A stretch of 64,000 bases of DNA from positions 1 through 64,000 of the forward strand of contig NZ_JAQQLE010000003.1 of the NCBI RefSeq assembly GCF_028548475.1. The letters run 5' to 3'. The first letter of the stretch is position 1. Every line of letters starts with the position of its first letter. This stretch comes from Vogesella margarita. Lineage in GTDB: Bacteria; Pseudomonadota; Gammaproteobacteria; Burkholderiales; Chromobacteriaceae. The notes beneath the pieces were generated by a model. That model was not told the DNA's origin and made no database searches. It saw only the letters and a program-made list of their open reading frames with translations. This document shows, piece after piece, positions 39,351-48,383 of this stretch. Position numbers and translations under genes: made by a program.

Positions 39351-40364
39351 ATGACGCCGTTTGCTCCCGCCCGTGATTTTCTGCACGCCACGCTGGAGGG
39401 CCACTTTGCCGGCCCCCGCCAGTGGCAGACCGCGACCCTGAGCCTGCAGTGGCAGGCCGAAGGCGTGCTGGCACTTACGCCGCTGGACGCCGCCGACGCG
39501 CTGGACCACGTGCTGCTGTCCACCGGCATCCACGGCAACGAGACCGCCCCGATCGAGGTGGTCAACAGCATCGTCAACGACCTGCTCGCCGGTGCCATGC
39601 CGCTGCGCTGCCGGCTGCTGGTGATGCTGGGCAATCCGGTGGCGATGCGCAGCGGCGCGCGCTTTACCGATTACGACATGAACCGGCTGTTCAACGGTGC
39701 CCACATCAGCCAGCCAGAGGCACAGGAAGCGCGCCGCGCCGCCGAGCTCGAGCAGCTGGCCGCCGACTTCTTCCGCGCCGCGCCGGCCGGCGTGCAGCGC
39801 CTGCACTACGACCTGCACACCGCCATCCGCGGCTCGGTGTTCGAGAAGTTTGCCATCTACCCGTATACCGACGGCCGGCCGCACAAGCGCGAACAGCTGC
39901 TGTGGCTGGAAAGCGCCGACGTCAGCACCCTGCTACTGCACAGCAAGCCAGCGGCCACCTTCAGCTACTACACCAGCCACCATTTCCATGCCGACGCGCT
40001 GACGCTGGAGCTGGGCAAGGCGCGGCCGTTCGGCGACAACGACCTTTCCCGCTTCGCCGGCATCGACCGCGCGCTGCGGCGGCTGGTCTCCGGCAGCACC
40101 CCGCCGCTGCCGGCCTACGACGCCAGCCGCTTCGCGGTGTTCCACGCCAAGTACGATCTGGTGAAGCACAGCGAGCAGTTCAAGCTGCACCTGGCCGATA
40201 GCGTGGAGAACTTCACCGCCCTTCCGCATGGCATGACAATTGCCGAAGATGGCGATATCCGCTATGTCGCTGACGGCGGCGAGGAACGCATCCTGTTCCC
40301 CAATCCCAAGGTCGGTGTCGGCCTGCGTGCCGGCATCGTGATCAGCCCCTGCCAACTGGATTAG
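39351..40364 (+). CDS. astE: succinylglutamate desuccinylase
   Basis: AstE (337 residues) cleaves N-succinylglutamate to glutamate and succinate, the last AST step. It is a zinc enzyme of the AspA/AstE carboxypeptidase-like family. HGNETAPIEVVNSIVNDLL supplies the zinc His and Glu, YDLHTAIRGSVFEKFAIYPY the next zinc His, and TLELGKARPFGDNDLSRFAG the catalytic Glu. The gene is about 13 kb from the rest of the pathway and on the other strand, so it is regulated separately. Confidence 0.94.
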   Translation: MTPFAPARDFLHATLEGHFAGPRQWQTATLSLQWQAEGVLALTPLDAADALDHVLLSTGIHGNETAPIEVVNSIVNDLLAGAMPLRCRLLVMLGNPVAMRSGARFTDYDMNRLFNGAHISQPEAQEARRAAELEQLAADFFRAAPAGVQRLHYDLHTAIRGSVFEKFAIYPYTDGRPHKREQLLWLESADVSTLLLHSKPAATFSYYTSHHFHADALTLELGKARPFGDNDLSRFAGIDRALRRLVSGSTPPLPAYDASRFAVFHAKYDLVKHSEQFKLHLADSVENFTALPHGMTIAEDGDIRYVADGGEERILFPNPKVGVGLRAGIVISPCQLD

Positions 40365-40366
40365 AC

Positions 40367-40406
40367 GCTTATCCACAGCAAAACGGGGAAAAAGCTGTGG
40401 ATAAGC
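40367..40406. promoter_or_regulatory. inverted repeat with two perfect DnaA boxes
   Basis: GCTTATCCACAGC (40367-40379) and GCTGTGGATAAGC (40394-40406) form a perfect 13-base inverted repeat separated by an A/G-rich 14-base loop. Each arm contains the strongest DnaA box, TTATCCACA (40369-40377; reversed at 40396-40404). It lies just after astE and before a terminator. It may bind DnaA or merely be a hairpin; no dnaA, dnaN or other origin gene is near. Confidence 0.55.
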
Positions 40407-40415
40407 TGTTGAAAG

Positions 40416-40464
40416 CCAAAAAAAACAGCGCGGCGTCAGCAGTTTGCTGACGCCGCGCATTTTT
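40416..40464. terminator. bidirectional intrinsic terminator between astE and the 2-hydroxyacid dehydrogenase
   Basis: GCGCGGCGTCAGCA (40428-40441) pairs with TGCTGACGCCGCGC (40445-40458) around GTT. On the plus strand it is followed by ATTTTTC, and on the minus strand by TGTTTTTTTTGG. It ends both convergent genes. Confidence 0.9.
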
Positions 40465-40481
40465 CGGGCATCGTCTGCCGC

Positions 40482-41870
40482 TTACACCAGCTTGCCCGGG
40501 TTCATAATGCCATCCGGATCAAAAAGCGATTTCATCGCTTTCATCAAGCGGATTTCGGCATGACTGCGGCTTACGTCAAGATAGTCGTGCTTGAGCAGGC
40601 CGACGCCGTGCTCGGCCGACATGCTGCCGTTGAAGTCGCGCACCAGCTCGAACACGTACTTGTTGACCTGCTCGCAGGCGCGGCGGAAATCGTCGATGGC
40701 CAGCGCCTCCGGCTTCAGCACGTTGATGTGCAGGTTGCCGTCGCCGATGTGGCCGAACCACACCACCTCGAACTGCGGGTACTCGCGCGCCAGGATCTCG
40801 TCCAGCTGCGCGACAAAGTCCGGCACCTTGCTGACCACCACCGCGATATCGTTCTTGTAAGGCTTGTACGGGGTGATGGACTCGCTGATGTCCTCGCGCA
40901 GGCGCCACAGCTCCGCCGCCTGCTGCTGCGACTGCGACAGCACGCCGTCGACCAGCCAGCCCTGCTCGGCACAGTACTCGAACAGCGCCAGCGCCTGCGT
41001 CTCGGTGTCCGGCGCGATCTTCTCAAATTCCAGCAACACGTAGTACTCGGCCGCCTCGTCGAACGGCCGCTGCACCGTGCCGCGCGCCAGCACGTGACGC
41101 AGCGCCTGCTCGGAGAAGAACTCGAACGCGGTCAGGTCCAGCTTGTCGCGGTAGGCGTTGAAAATATTCATGATGTCGGCAAGATTCGGCACCGCCAGCA
41201 CCATCACCGCCAGCTCCGCCGGCGGCCGCGCCAGCCGCAGCGTGGCCTCGACGATGAAGCCGAGCGTGCCCTCCGAGCCGATGAACAGGTGACGGAAGTC
41301 GTAGCCGGTATTGTTCTTGGCCAGGCCGTGGTTCAGCTCCAGCACCTCACCCTCGCCGGTCACCACTTTCAGCCCGACCACCCATTCGCGAGTCATGCCG
41401 TAGCGCACGACCTTGATGCCGCCGGCGTTGGTGGCGATATTGCCGCCGATCTGGCTGCTGCCGCTGGAGGCAAAATCCACCGGGTAGTACAGGCCGTTGG
41501 CCAGCGCGAACTCCTGCAGCGCCTTGGTGATCACCCCCGCCTGGCAGCGCACGGTGCGGCCAACCTTGTCCAGCTCCAGGATGGCGTTCATGCGCTCGAA
41601 CGACACCACCAGCTCGCCGTTGCGCGCCACCGCGCCGCCGGACAGGCCGGTACGGCCGCCGGACGGCACCAGCGCGAACTGCTCGCGCTGTGCCCAGCGC
41701 ACCAGCGCCACCACCTCGTCCACCGTCTTCGGGAACAGTACCGCCGCGGCGTCGGGCGTGAAATAGCGCGTCCAGTCCAGGCCGTAGCGCGTCAGGGTAT
41801 CGGTATCGGTGGCCACGCGGTCGGCGGCCAGCAGGCGGCCCAGTTCGGCCAGCTGTTGCGGTGCAAGCAT
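40482..41870 (-). CDS. FAD-binding D-2-hydroxyacid dehydrogenase (probable D-2-hydroxyglutarate dehydrogenase)
   Basis: The 462-residue protein has the VAO/PCMH FAD domain (FALVPSGGRTGLSGGAVARN, PVDFASSGSSQIGGNIATNA, FIGSEGTLGFIVEATLRLAR) and the GlcD/DLD C-terminal domain (VVWFGHIGDGNLHINVL with metal-binding His, SAEHGVGLLKHDYL). Members oxidise D-lactate, glycolate or D-2-hydroxyglutarate. Divergence from serA, 80 bases away, favours D-2-hydroxyglutarate: SerA makes it as a by-product, and the two enzymes are known to be coupled in Pseudomonas. Exact substrate is inference. Confidence 0.85.
   Translation of the reverse strand: MLAPQQLAELGRLLAADRVATDTDTLTRYGLDWTRYFTPDAAAVLFPKTVDEVVALVRWAQREQFALVPSGGRTGLSGGAVARNGELVVSFERMNAILELDKVGRTVRCQAGVITKALQEFALANGLYYPVDFASSGSSQIGGNIATNAGGIKVVRYGMTREWVVGLKVVTGEGEVLELNHGLAKNNTGYDFRHLFIGSEGTLGFIVEATLRLARPPAELAVMVLAVPNLADIMNIFNAYRDKLDLTAFEFFSEQALRHVLARGTVQRPFDEAAEYYVLLEFEKIAPDTETQALALFEYCAEQGWLVDGVLSQSQQQAAELWRLREDISESITPYKPYKNDIAVVVSKVPDFVAQLDEILAREYPQFEVVWFGHIGDGNLHINVLKPEALAIDDFRRACEQVNKYVFELVRDFNGSMSAEHGVGLLKHDYLDVSRSHAEIRLMKAMKSLFDPDGIMNPGKLV
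41555..41567 (+). repeat. uptake-like 13-mer, inside the 2-hydroxyacid dehydrogenase gene
   Basis: Exact TGCGGCCAACCTT on the plus strand; the gene reads on the minus strand (DKVGRTVRC). Confidence 0.75.
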
Positions 41871-41949
41871 GTGCGCTCTCTCTAGTCAAAAAACGGCAAT
41901 CAGGGTCATAATACCCGAGAAATTTAGTCAACAAAGGGCCATTCGCATC

Positions 41950-43179
41950 ATGCAAACCGTATCGCTCGCCAAGGACAAGATCAAGGTATTGCTGCTGGAA
42001 GGGGTGCACCAGAGCGCCGTCGACACCTTCCGTGACAATGGTTACCACAACATCGAGTATCACAAGAAGGCGCTGCCGGATGCAGAACTGAAGGAGCGCA
42101 TCGCCGATGCCCACATCGTCGGCATCCGCTCGCGCAGCCAGCTCACCGATGACGTGCTGGAGGCGGCGAAAAAGCTGATCACCGTCGGCTGCTTCTGCAT
42201 CGGCACCAACCAGGTCGACCTCGCCGCCGCCACCCGCCGCGGCATCCCGGTGTTCAACGCGCCGTTCTCCAACACCCGCTCGGTAGCCGAGCTGGTGATC
42301 GCCGAGACCATCATGCTGATGCGCGGCATTCCGGAAAAGAACGCCCTCGCCCATCGCGGCGGCTGGCTGAAATCGGCGGAAGGCAGCTTCGAGGTGCGCG
42401 GCAAGACGCTGGGCATCGTCGGCTACGGTCACATCGGCACCCAGGTCGGCGTGCTGGCAGAGAGCCTGGGCCTGAAAGTGGTGTTCTACGACATCGAGAA
42501 CAAGCTGCCGCTGGGCAACGCGCGCCAGATCGGCAAGCTGCACGATCTGCTGGCCGAGTCCGACGTGGTCACACTGCACGTGCCGGAAACGGCGCAGACC
42601 AAGGACATGTTCGGCCCCGCCGAGCTGGCGGCGATGAAGGCCGGCAGTCACCTGATCAACGCCTCGCGCGGCACGGTGGTGGTGATCGAGGCGCTGGCGG
42701 CCTCGCTGGCGAGCAAGCACCTGGCCGGCGCCGCCATCGACGTGTTCCCGGTGGAGCCGGAGGGCAATGGCGAGGAGTTCCTGTCGCCGCTGCGCGAATT
42801 CGACAACGTGATCCTGACGCCGCACATCGGCGGCAGCACGCTGGAGGCGCAGGCCAATATCGGCGGCGAAGTGGCCGCCAAGCTGGTGAAGTACAGCGAC
42901 AATGGCTCGACGCTGACCGCGGTCAACTTCCCCGAGGCCTCGCTGCCTGCGCACCACGGCAAGTGCCGCCTGCTGCACATCCACAAGAACCAGCCCGGCG
43001 TGCTGGCGCGCATCAACGACGCCTTCTCCACGCTCGGCATCAACATCGCCGCGCAGTACCTGCAGACCAGCGACGAGATCGGTTACGTGGTGATCGAAAC
43101 CGACAGCGCCGCCAGCCAGCCGGCGCTGGAGGCACTGCAGCAGATCCCCGGCACCCTGCGCTGCCGCGTGCTGTACTGA
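41950..43179 (+). CDS. serA: D-3-phosphoglycerate dehydrogenase
   Basis: SerA (409 residues) oxidises 3-phosphoglycerate to phosphohydroxypyruvate, the first step of serine synthesis. The NAD-binding loop is TLGIVGYGHIGTQVGVLAES; the active-site Arg, Glu and His are in IRSRSQL..., VEPEGNGEEF... and NVILTPHIGGSTLEAQANIG. A C-terminal ACT domain (from about 335: CRLLHIHKNQPGVLARINDA) suggests serine feedback, as in the E. coli enzyme. ATG 41950 (MQTVSLAKDKIKVL) was chosen over an ORF start 47 codons earlier. It ends at a palindromic terminator. Confidence 0.96.
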   Translation: MQTVSLAKDKIKVLLLEGVHQSAVDTFRDNGYHNIEYHKKALPDAELKERIADAHIVGIRSRSQLTDDVLEAAKKLITVGCFCIGTNQVDLAAATRRGIPVFNAPFSNTRSVAELVIAETIMLMRGIPEKNALAHRGGWLKSAEGSFEVRGKTLGIVGYGHIGTQVGVLAESLGLKVVFYDIENKLPLGNARQIGKLHDLLAESDVVTLHVPETAQTKDMFGPAELAAMKAGSHLINASRGTVVVIEALAASLASKHLAGAAIDVFPVEPEGNGEEFLSPLREFDNVILTPHIGGSTLEAQANIGGEVAAKLVKYSDNGSTLTAVNFPEASLPAHHGKCRLLHIHKNQPGVLARINDAFSTLGINIAAQYLQTSDEIGYVVIETDSAASQPALEALQQIPGTLRCRVLY

Positions 43180-43188
43180 GCACCAGCT

Positions 43189-43201
43189 TGCGGCCAACGT
43201 T
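43189..43201 (+). repeat. uptake-like 13-mer after serA
   Basis: Exact TGCGGCCAACGTT 10 bases past the serA stop, followed by a partial reverse copy (GGGCCGCA), just before the terminator. Confidence 0.75.
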
Positions 43202-43215
43202 GGGCCGCACACGCA

Positions 43216-43243
43216 AAAACGCCACGGCTAGCCGTGGCGTTTT
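43216..43243. terminator. bidirectional terminator between serA and accD
   Basis: AAAACGCCACGGC and GCCGTGGCGTTTT form a 13-bp stem around TA. It ends serA (plus) and accD (minus). Confidence 0.85.
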
Positions 43244-43261
43244 GTCTGGCAGCAGCGAAGA

Positions 43262-44137
<876 letters not shown>

Positions 44138-44161
44138 TGCTGACTCCTTGAATCAATACGT

Positions 44162-44187
44162 TGCGGCCAACGGTAAGGTTGGCCGCA
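44162..44187. repeat. inverted uptake-like pair between trpA and accD
   Basis: TGCGGCCAACGGT (44162-44174, one mismatch) directly abuts AAGGTTGGCCGCA (44175-44187, exact). The resulting short hairpin lies inside the presumed operon, in an 80-base gap, where it could lower accD read-through. Confidence 0.7.
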
Positions 44188-44216
44188 GGGTGCTGGCACG
44201 GGTGCCCAGCATTGTT

Positions 44217-45011
44217 CTAACGGATGGCATCCTTCAGCGATGCCACCAGACGGGTAAGCTGCTCTTTGGCAGTTTCGGGTGTCGCCGCTTCGATTTCCTG
44301 CACCAGGCGACTGCCGACCACCACCGCATCCGCGGCGGTGGAGATGGCGCGCGCCGTTTCGGCATCGCGGATACCGAAGCCGACACCGATCGGTACTTCG
44401 ATAAATTCTCTAAGGGCGGCAATTTTACGCGCTACGTCGTCAATGTCCAGATTTCCGGCACCGGTCACGCCTTTAAGTGACACATAGTAGACATAACCGC
44501 GTGCCAGCGCGGCGATTTGCTTGACCCGCGCCAGCGGCGTGGTCGGTGCGATCAGGAACACCGGATCCAGTTTGGCGGCGATTAGCGCCGCCGACAGCTC
44601 GGCCGCTTCTTCCGGCGGGCAGTCCACGGTCAGCACACCGTCGACACCGGCGGCAGCGGCTTCCTGCGCGAATACCTCGTAGCCCAGTACGTGCACCGGG
44701 TTGAGGTAACCCATCAGCACCACCGGGGTCTGCTGGTTGCTGCGGCGGAATTCGCGCACCATGTCCAGCACGTTGCGCAGGCCGACCTTGTGCCGCAGCG
44801 CGCGCTCGCTGGCGCGCTGGATCACCGGGCCGTCGGCCATCGGGTCGGAGAACGGAATGCCCAGTTCGATCACGTCGGCACCGCCCTCCACCAGGCCGTG
44901 CATCAGGCTGACGGTCAGGCCGGGATCGGGATCACCGGCGGTGATGAACGGGATCAGGGCTTTTTCGCCGGCGGCTTGCAGGCGGGTAAAGGTTTCAGCA
45001 ATACGGCTCAT
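44217..45011 (-). CDS. trpA: tryptophan synthase alpha chain
   Basis: TrpA (264 residues) splits indole-3-glycerol phosphate to indole and glyceraldehyde-3-phosphate. [20 protein letters not shown] carries the catalytic Glu and the Asp is in [29 protein letters not shown]-like (here [16 protein letters not shown]) and [14 protein letters not shown] supply the phosphate site. ATG 45011 is preferred over the GTG at 45014. It follows trpB after a 96-base gap holding a repeat pair. Confidence 0.96.
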   Translation of the reverse strand: MSRIAETFTRLQAAGEKALIPFITAGDPDPGLTVSLMHGLVEGGADVIELGIPFSDPMADGPVIQRASERALRHKVGLRNVLDMVREFRRSNQQTPVVLMGYLNPVHVLGYEVFAQEAAAAGVDGVLTVDCPPEEAAELSAALIAAKLDPVFLIAPTTPLARVKQIAALARGYVYYVSLKGVTGAGNLDIDDVARKIAALREFIEVPIGVGFGIRDAETARAISTAADAVVVGSRLVQEIEAATPETAKEQLTRLVASLKDAIR

Positions 45012-45071
45012 CACGCGTTTCCTTGCAGCCGGCCTGACAGTCAGTCAGGCCGGTATCATCGGGGAGCGGCA

Positions 45072-45100
45072 AAGGTTGGCCGCAGCGCGCGGCCAACCCT
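45072..45100. repeat. inverted uptake-like pair between trpB and trpA
   Basis: AAGGTTGGCCGCA (45072-45084, exact) faces CGCGGCCAACCCT (45088-45100, imperfect). The hairpin lies within the trp series, 8 bases before the trpB stop (in minus-strand order, just after it). Confidence 0.7.
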
Positions 45101-45107
45101 GGCCACC

Positions 45108-46307
45108 TTACAGGGTCAGGCCCATCAGAGCGGCGACGGTGTTGATGTCCTTGTCGCCACGGCCAGACAGGTTGACCAGAATGATCTGGTCCTTGCCCAT
45201 GGTCGGCGCCACCTTGGCGGCGTGCGCCAGCGCGTGGCTGGACTCCAGCGCCGGGATGATGCCTTCCAGATGGCAGCAATCCTCGAACGCCTTCAGTGCC
45301 TCGTCGTCGTTGATGGCCACGTACTCGGCACGGCCGATGTCCTTCAGCAGGCTGTGCTCCGGGCCAACGCCCGGGTAGTCGAGACCGGCGGACACCGAGT
45401 GGGTCTCGATGATCTGGCCGTTCTCGTCCTGCATCAGGTAGCTGCGGAAGCCGTGCAGCACGCCCGGCTTGCCGGCCGTCAGCGGCGCCGCGTGGCGACC
45501 GGTGGCCACCCCGTCACCGCCGGCTTCGACGCCGACCAGGCGCACGCCGTCCACGTCCACATAGGGATGGAAGATACCGATGGCGTTGGAGCCGCCACCG
45601 ACGCAGGCCACCACCATGTCCGGCTGGCGACCGACCATTTCCTGCATCTGCTCCTTGGCCTCGATGCCGATGATGCGCTGGAAGTCGCGCACCAGCATCG
45701 GATAAGGGTGCGGGCCGGCGGCGGTGCCGAGGATGTAGAAGGTGCTGTCGATATTGGTGACCCAGTCGCGCATCGCCTCGTTCAGCGCGTCCTTCAGCGT
45801 CTTGGAGCCGGATTCCACCGGCACCACGGTGGCACCCAGCAGCTTCATGCGGAACACGTTCGGCGCCTGGCGCTTCACGTCTTCCGAGCCCATGTACACC
45901 ACGCACTCCATGCCATAACGGGCGGCAACGGTGGCCGAGGCCACGCCGTGCTGGCCGGCGCCGGTTTCGGCGATCACGCGCTTCTTGCCCATGCGCCGCG
46001 CCAGCAGCGCCTGGCCGATGGTGTTGTTCACCTTGTGCGCGCCGGTGTGGTTGAGGTCTTCGCGCTTGAAGTAGATCTGCGCACCGCCGAGCTGTTCCGA
46101 CCAGCGCTTGGCGTGGTAGACCGGGCTTGGCCGGCCGACAAAGTGTTTCAGCTCGTAGTGATATTCCTGCCAGAACGCCGGATCAGCCTTGGCACGGGCG
46201 TACTCGGCATTCAGCTCGTCCAGGGCTGCCATCAATGTTTCCGCTACATAGACACCGCCGTACGGGCCGAAGTGACCGCGTGCATCGGGGAAGTCATAAC
46301 TGCTCAT
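45108..46307 (-). CDS. trpB: tryptophan synthase beta chain
   Basis: TrpB (399 residues) condenses indole with serine using PLP. The PLP lysine is in [40 protein letters not shown] has the catalytic Glu, and [16 protein letters not shown] the phosphate loop. [18 protein letters not shown] is the standard start. ATG 46307 ([18 protein letters not shown]) was chosen over an extension of 62 codons. It is probably coupled with trpF upstream. Confidence 0.97.
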   Translation of the reverse strand: MSSYDFPDARGHFGPYGGVYVAETLMAALDELNAEYARAKADPAFWQEYHYELKHFVGRPSPVYHAKRWSEQLGGAQIYFKREDLNHTGAHKVNNTIGQALLARRMGKKRVIAETGAGQHGVASATVAARYGMECVVYMGSEDVKRQAPNVFRMKLLGATVVPVESGSKTLKDALNEAMRDWVTNIDSTFYILGTAAGPHPYPMLVRDFQRIIGIEAKEQMQEMVGRQPDMVVACVGGGSNAIGIFHPYVDVDGVRLVGVEAGGDGVATGRHAAPLTAGKPGVLHGFRSYLMQDENGQIIETHSVSAGLDYPGVGPEHSLLKDIGRAEYVAINDDEALKAFEDCCHLEGIIPALESSHALAHAAKVAPTMGKDQIILVNLSGRGDKDINTVAALMGLTL

Positions 46308-46359
46308 GGAATGCTCCTGATGGTTTGATGATGGTAGCGGCACGCCGTGGCGCGCCGTG

Positions 46360-46983
46360 TTAATTCTGTGCCGCCCGCACCGCGGCGACGAAATCTGCCA
46401 CCCGCTGCGGGCTCTTGATGCCCTTGCCGGCCTCGACACCGCTGGACACGTCGACCGCCGCCGGGCGCACACGGCGCACTGCGTCGGCGACATTGTGCTC
46501 GTCCAGGCCGCCGGACAGGATCAGCGGCAAGGGCAGCTGCGCCGGGATCAGCGTCCAGTCGAAGGTCTTGCCGGTACCGCCGTGCGCGCCCTCGACAAAG
46601 GCATCGGTCAGCAGGCCGCGTGCGTCGTGGTACTGTGCGGCCAACGTTTGCAGATCGGTGCCCGGCTGCACGCGTACCGCCTTCAGGTACGGGCGGTGAA
46701 AACTGCGGCAGAACGCCGGCGACTCTTCGCCGTGAAACTGCAGCACGTCGATCGCGCACTGCGCCAGCACGGCCTCGATCTCCTCACGCGTCGCATTGAC
46801 GAACAGTGCCACCACGGTCACGAACGGCGGCAGCGCGGCGATGATGGCCTGCGCCTGCGCGATACCGACGTGACGCGGGCTCTTGTCGTAGAACACGAGG
46901 CCGATGGCGTCGATGCCAAGCCTGGCCGCCGCCACCGCATCCTCGACGCGGGTAAAGCCACACACCTTGATGCGAACGCTCAT
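46360..46983 (-). CDS. trpF: phosphoribosylanthranilate isomerase
   Basis: TrpF (207 residues) performs the Amadori step of tryptophan synthesis in a TIM barrel. The catalytic Cys is in [20 protein letters not shown], the catalytic Asp in [40 protein letters not shown] and [17 protein letters not shown] form the phosphate site. Its start is one base from the truA stop. It contains an exact repeat word at 46636. Confidence 0.96.
   Translation of the reverse strand: MSVRIKVCGFTRVEDAVAAARLGIDAIGLVFYDKSPRHVGIAQAQAIIAALPPFVTVVALFVNATREEIEAVLAQCAIDVLQFHGEESPAFCRSFHRPYLKAVRVQPGTDLQTLAAQYHDARGLLTDAFVEGAHGGTGKTFDWTLIPAQLPLPLILSGGLDEHNVADAVRRVRPAAVDVSSGVEAGKGIKSPQRVADFVAAVRAAQN
46636..46648 (+). repeat. 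uptake-like 13-mer, inside trpF
   Basis: Exact TGCGGCCAACGTT, within the codons for TLAAQYHDA (gene on the minus strand). Confidence 0.75.
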
Positions 46984-46984
46984 C

Positions 46985-47773
46985 TTATCTCCACAAGGTC
47001 AGGCGCGCGGCCTGGGCCTGCGATGGCAAATCGAACTGCTCAGGGTAGCCCACCCCGGTCAGGTACAGGCCATCGGGCATGAAGGTTGGCGGCGCCTTGG
47101 TGCGATCCGCCGCAGCCAGCAAGGCCGCCATGCCGGCAGTATCGAGCTTGCCGCGGCCAACATACAGCAATGCACCGACGATATTGCGCACCATGTGGTG
47201 CAGGAAGGCATCGGCGGTCAGATCGAAGCGCAGCAGCCCGTCCACTTCGCTGATGTCCAGCTGCTGCAGGTCTTTCTGCGGCGACTTGGCCTGGCACTCG
47301 GCCGCGCGGAAGCTGGAAAAATCGTGTCGCCCCAGCAGCACCGCCGCCGCCGCGCGCATCGCATCCACGTCCAGCGGCTGGTGGTACCAGCCGACGCGGC
47401 CGGCGGTCAGCCCGGGGCGCACCGGATGCGTCAGCAGGAAATAGCGGTACGAGCGGGAAAACGCGGAAAAACGCGCATGAAATTCGTCACTGACTTCCCG
47501 CGCCCACACCACGGCAATCTCGGGTGGCAGGTGGGCGTTGACGCCGCGCACCCAGGCGTTGAGCGGGCGGACGGCATCACTGTCGAAATGCACCACCTGC
47601 ATCAGCGCGTGCACGCCGGCATCGGTACGCCCGGCGGCGAGAGTGGTCACCGGATGACCGGCAATACTCGACAGCGCCAGGTTCAGTTTGTCCTGCACGG
47701 TGTTCCCACCGGGTTGCGTCTGCCAGCCGGAAAACGCACGGCCGTCATACTCCACACCCAACGCAACTCTCAT
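46985..47773 (-). CDS. truA: tRNA pseudouridine(38-40) synthase
   Basis: TruA (262 residues) modifies uridines 38-40 of the anticodon arm. The catalytic Asp is in [40 protein letters not shown] at the start and [20 protein letters not shown] near the middle are family motifs. It overlaps the CbiQ-like gene by four bases and is next to trpF, the usual order in betaproteobacteria. Confidence 0.95.
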   Translation of the reverse strand: MRVALGVEYDGRAFSGWQTQPGGNTVQDKLNLALSSIAGHPVTTLAAGRTDAGVHALMQVVHFDSDAVRPLNAWVRGVNAHLPPEIAVVWAREVSDEFHARFSAFSRSYRYFLLTHPVRPGLTAGRVGWYHQPLDVDAMRAAAAVLLGRHDFSSFRAAECQAKSPQKDLQQLDISEVDGLLRFDLTADAFLHHMVRNIVGALLYVGRGKLDTAGMAALLAAADRTKAPPTFMPDGLYLTGVGYPEQFDLPSQAQAARLTLWR

Positions 47774-48381
47774 TGTCCCACTTTCACGAGTAAGCCGGAC
47801 AACAGCAACAGCAGCAACAAGGCCAACGTGTCACGCATGGTCCACGGCGAAAAGCCTAACTTTACCTCATCCGCCGGGGCTTGTGTCAGTTGCGCCGCCA
47901 GCGCCGCCCGCCACGCCGCCAGGCTCAGCGCCGGTGAATGCTGCAACCAGTGCTCGGCGTAAAACAGCGTCAACCCCAGCCGTAGCAGCAAGCGTTCCAG
48001 CGGCAGACCGAGCCACGCCAGCGGCTGCATTAGCCACGCCAGCGCCTGCAACATGCCCTGCTGTCCCAGTTGCAGCCAGATGCAGCGCAGGCTCGCCATC
48101 AGCAACAGCAGTCGCAACTGCTGCTGCAGCGCCAGCGCCAGCCCCTGCCGCGACGGCGACCACGTAGCAACGAACAGCGCGTCACCCGGCACCGACCAGG
48201 CGGTGACCAGCAGCAGGGTCAGCAGCAGCCAGCGCATGCGCCGCAGCGCGATGTACAGCTGGCGCCATAACAGGGGGAGACAGATCAGAAACAACAGGGA
48301 CAGCGCCGGCCAGGACCAGGCTTGCAGCACCAGCACCAGCAGCAACCACGCCACCAGCGCCAATGCGGGATGGCCGCGCAC
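47770..48381 (-). CDS. CbiQ-like membrane protein of unknown role
   Basis: The 203-residue protein is very Leu-rich, with about five or six membrane helices. The spacing of the helices and the [20 protein letters not shown] and [17 protein letters not shown] segments resemble EcfT/CbiQ transmembrane components. No ATPase or substrate-binding gene is adjacent. It sits between a fimV-like gene and truA with tight spacing. Weak assignment; it may serve the CbiM-like protein at 12669 or something else. Confidence 0.5.
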   Translation of the reverse strand: MRGHPALALVAWLLLVLVLQAWSWPALSLLFLICLPLLWRQLYIALRRMRWLLLTLLLVTAWSVPGDALFVATWSPSRQGLALALQQQLRLLLLMASLRCIWLQLGQQGMLQALAWLMQPLAWLGLPLERLLLRLGLTLFYAEHWLQHSPALSLAAWRAALAAQLTQAPADEVKLGFSPWTMRDTLALLLLLLLSGLLVKVGQ

Positions 48382-48383
48382 GA

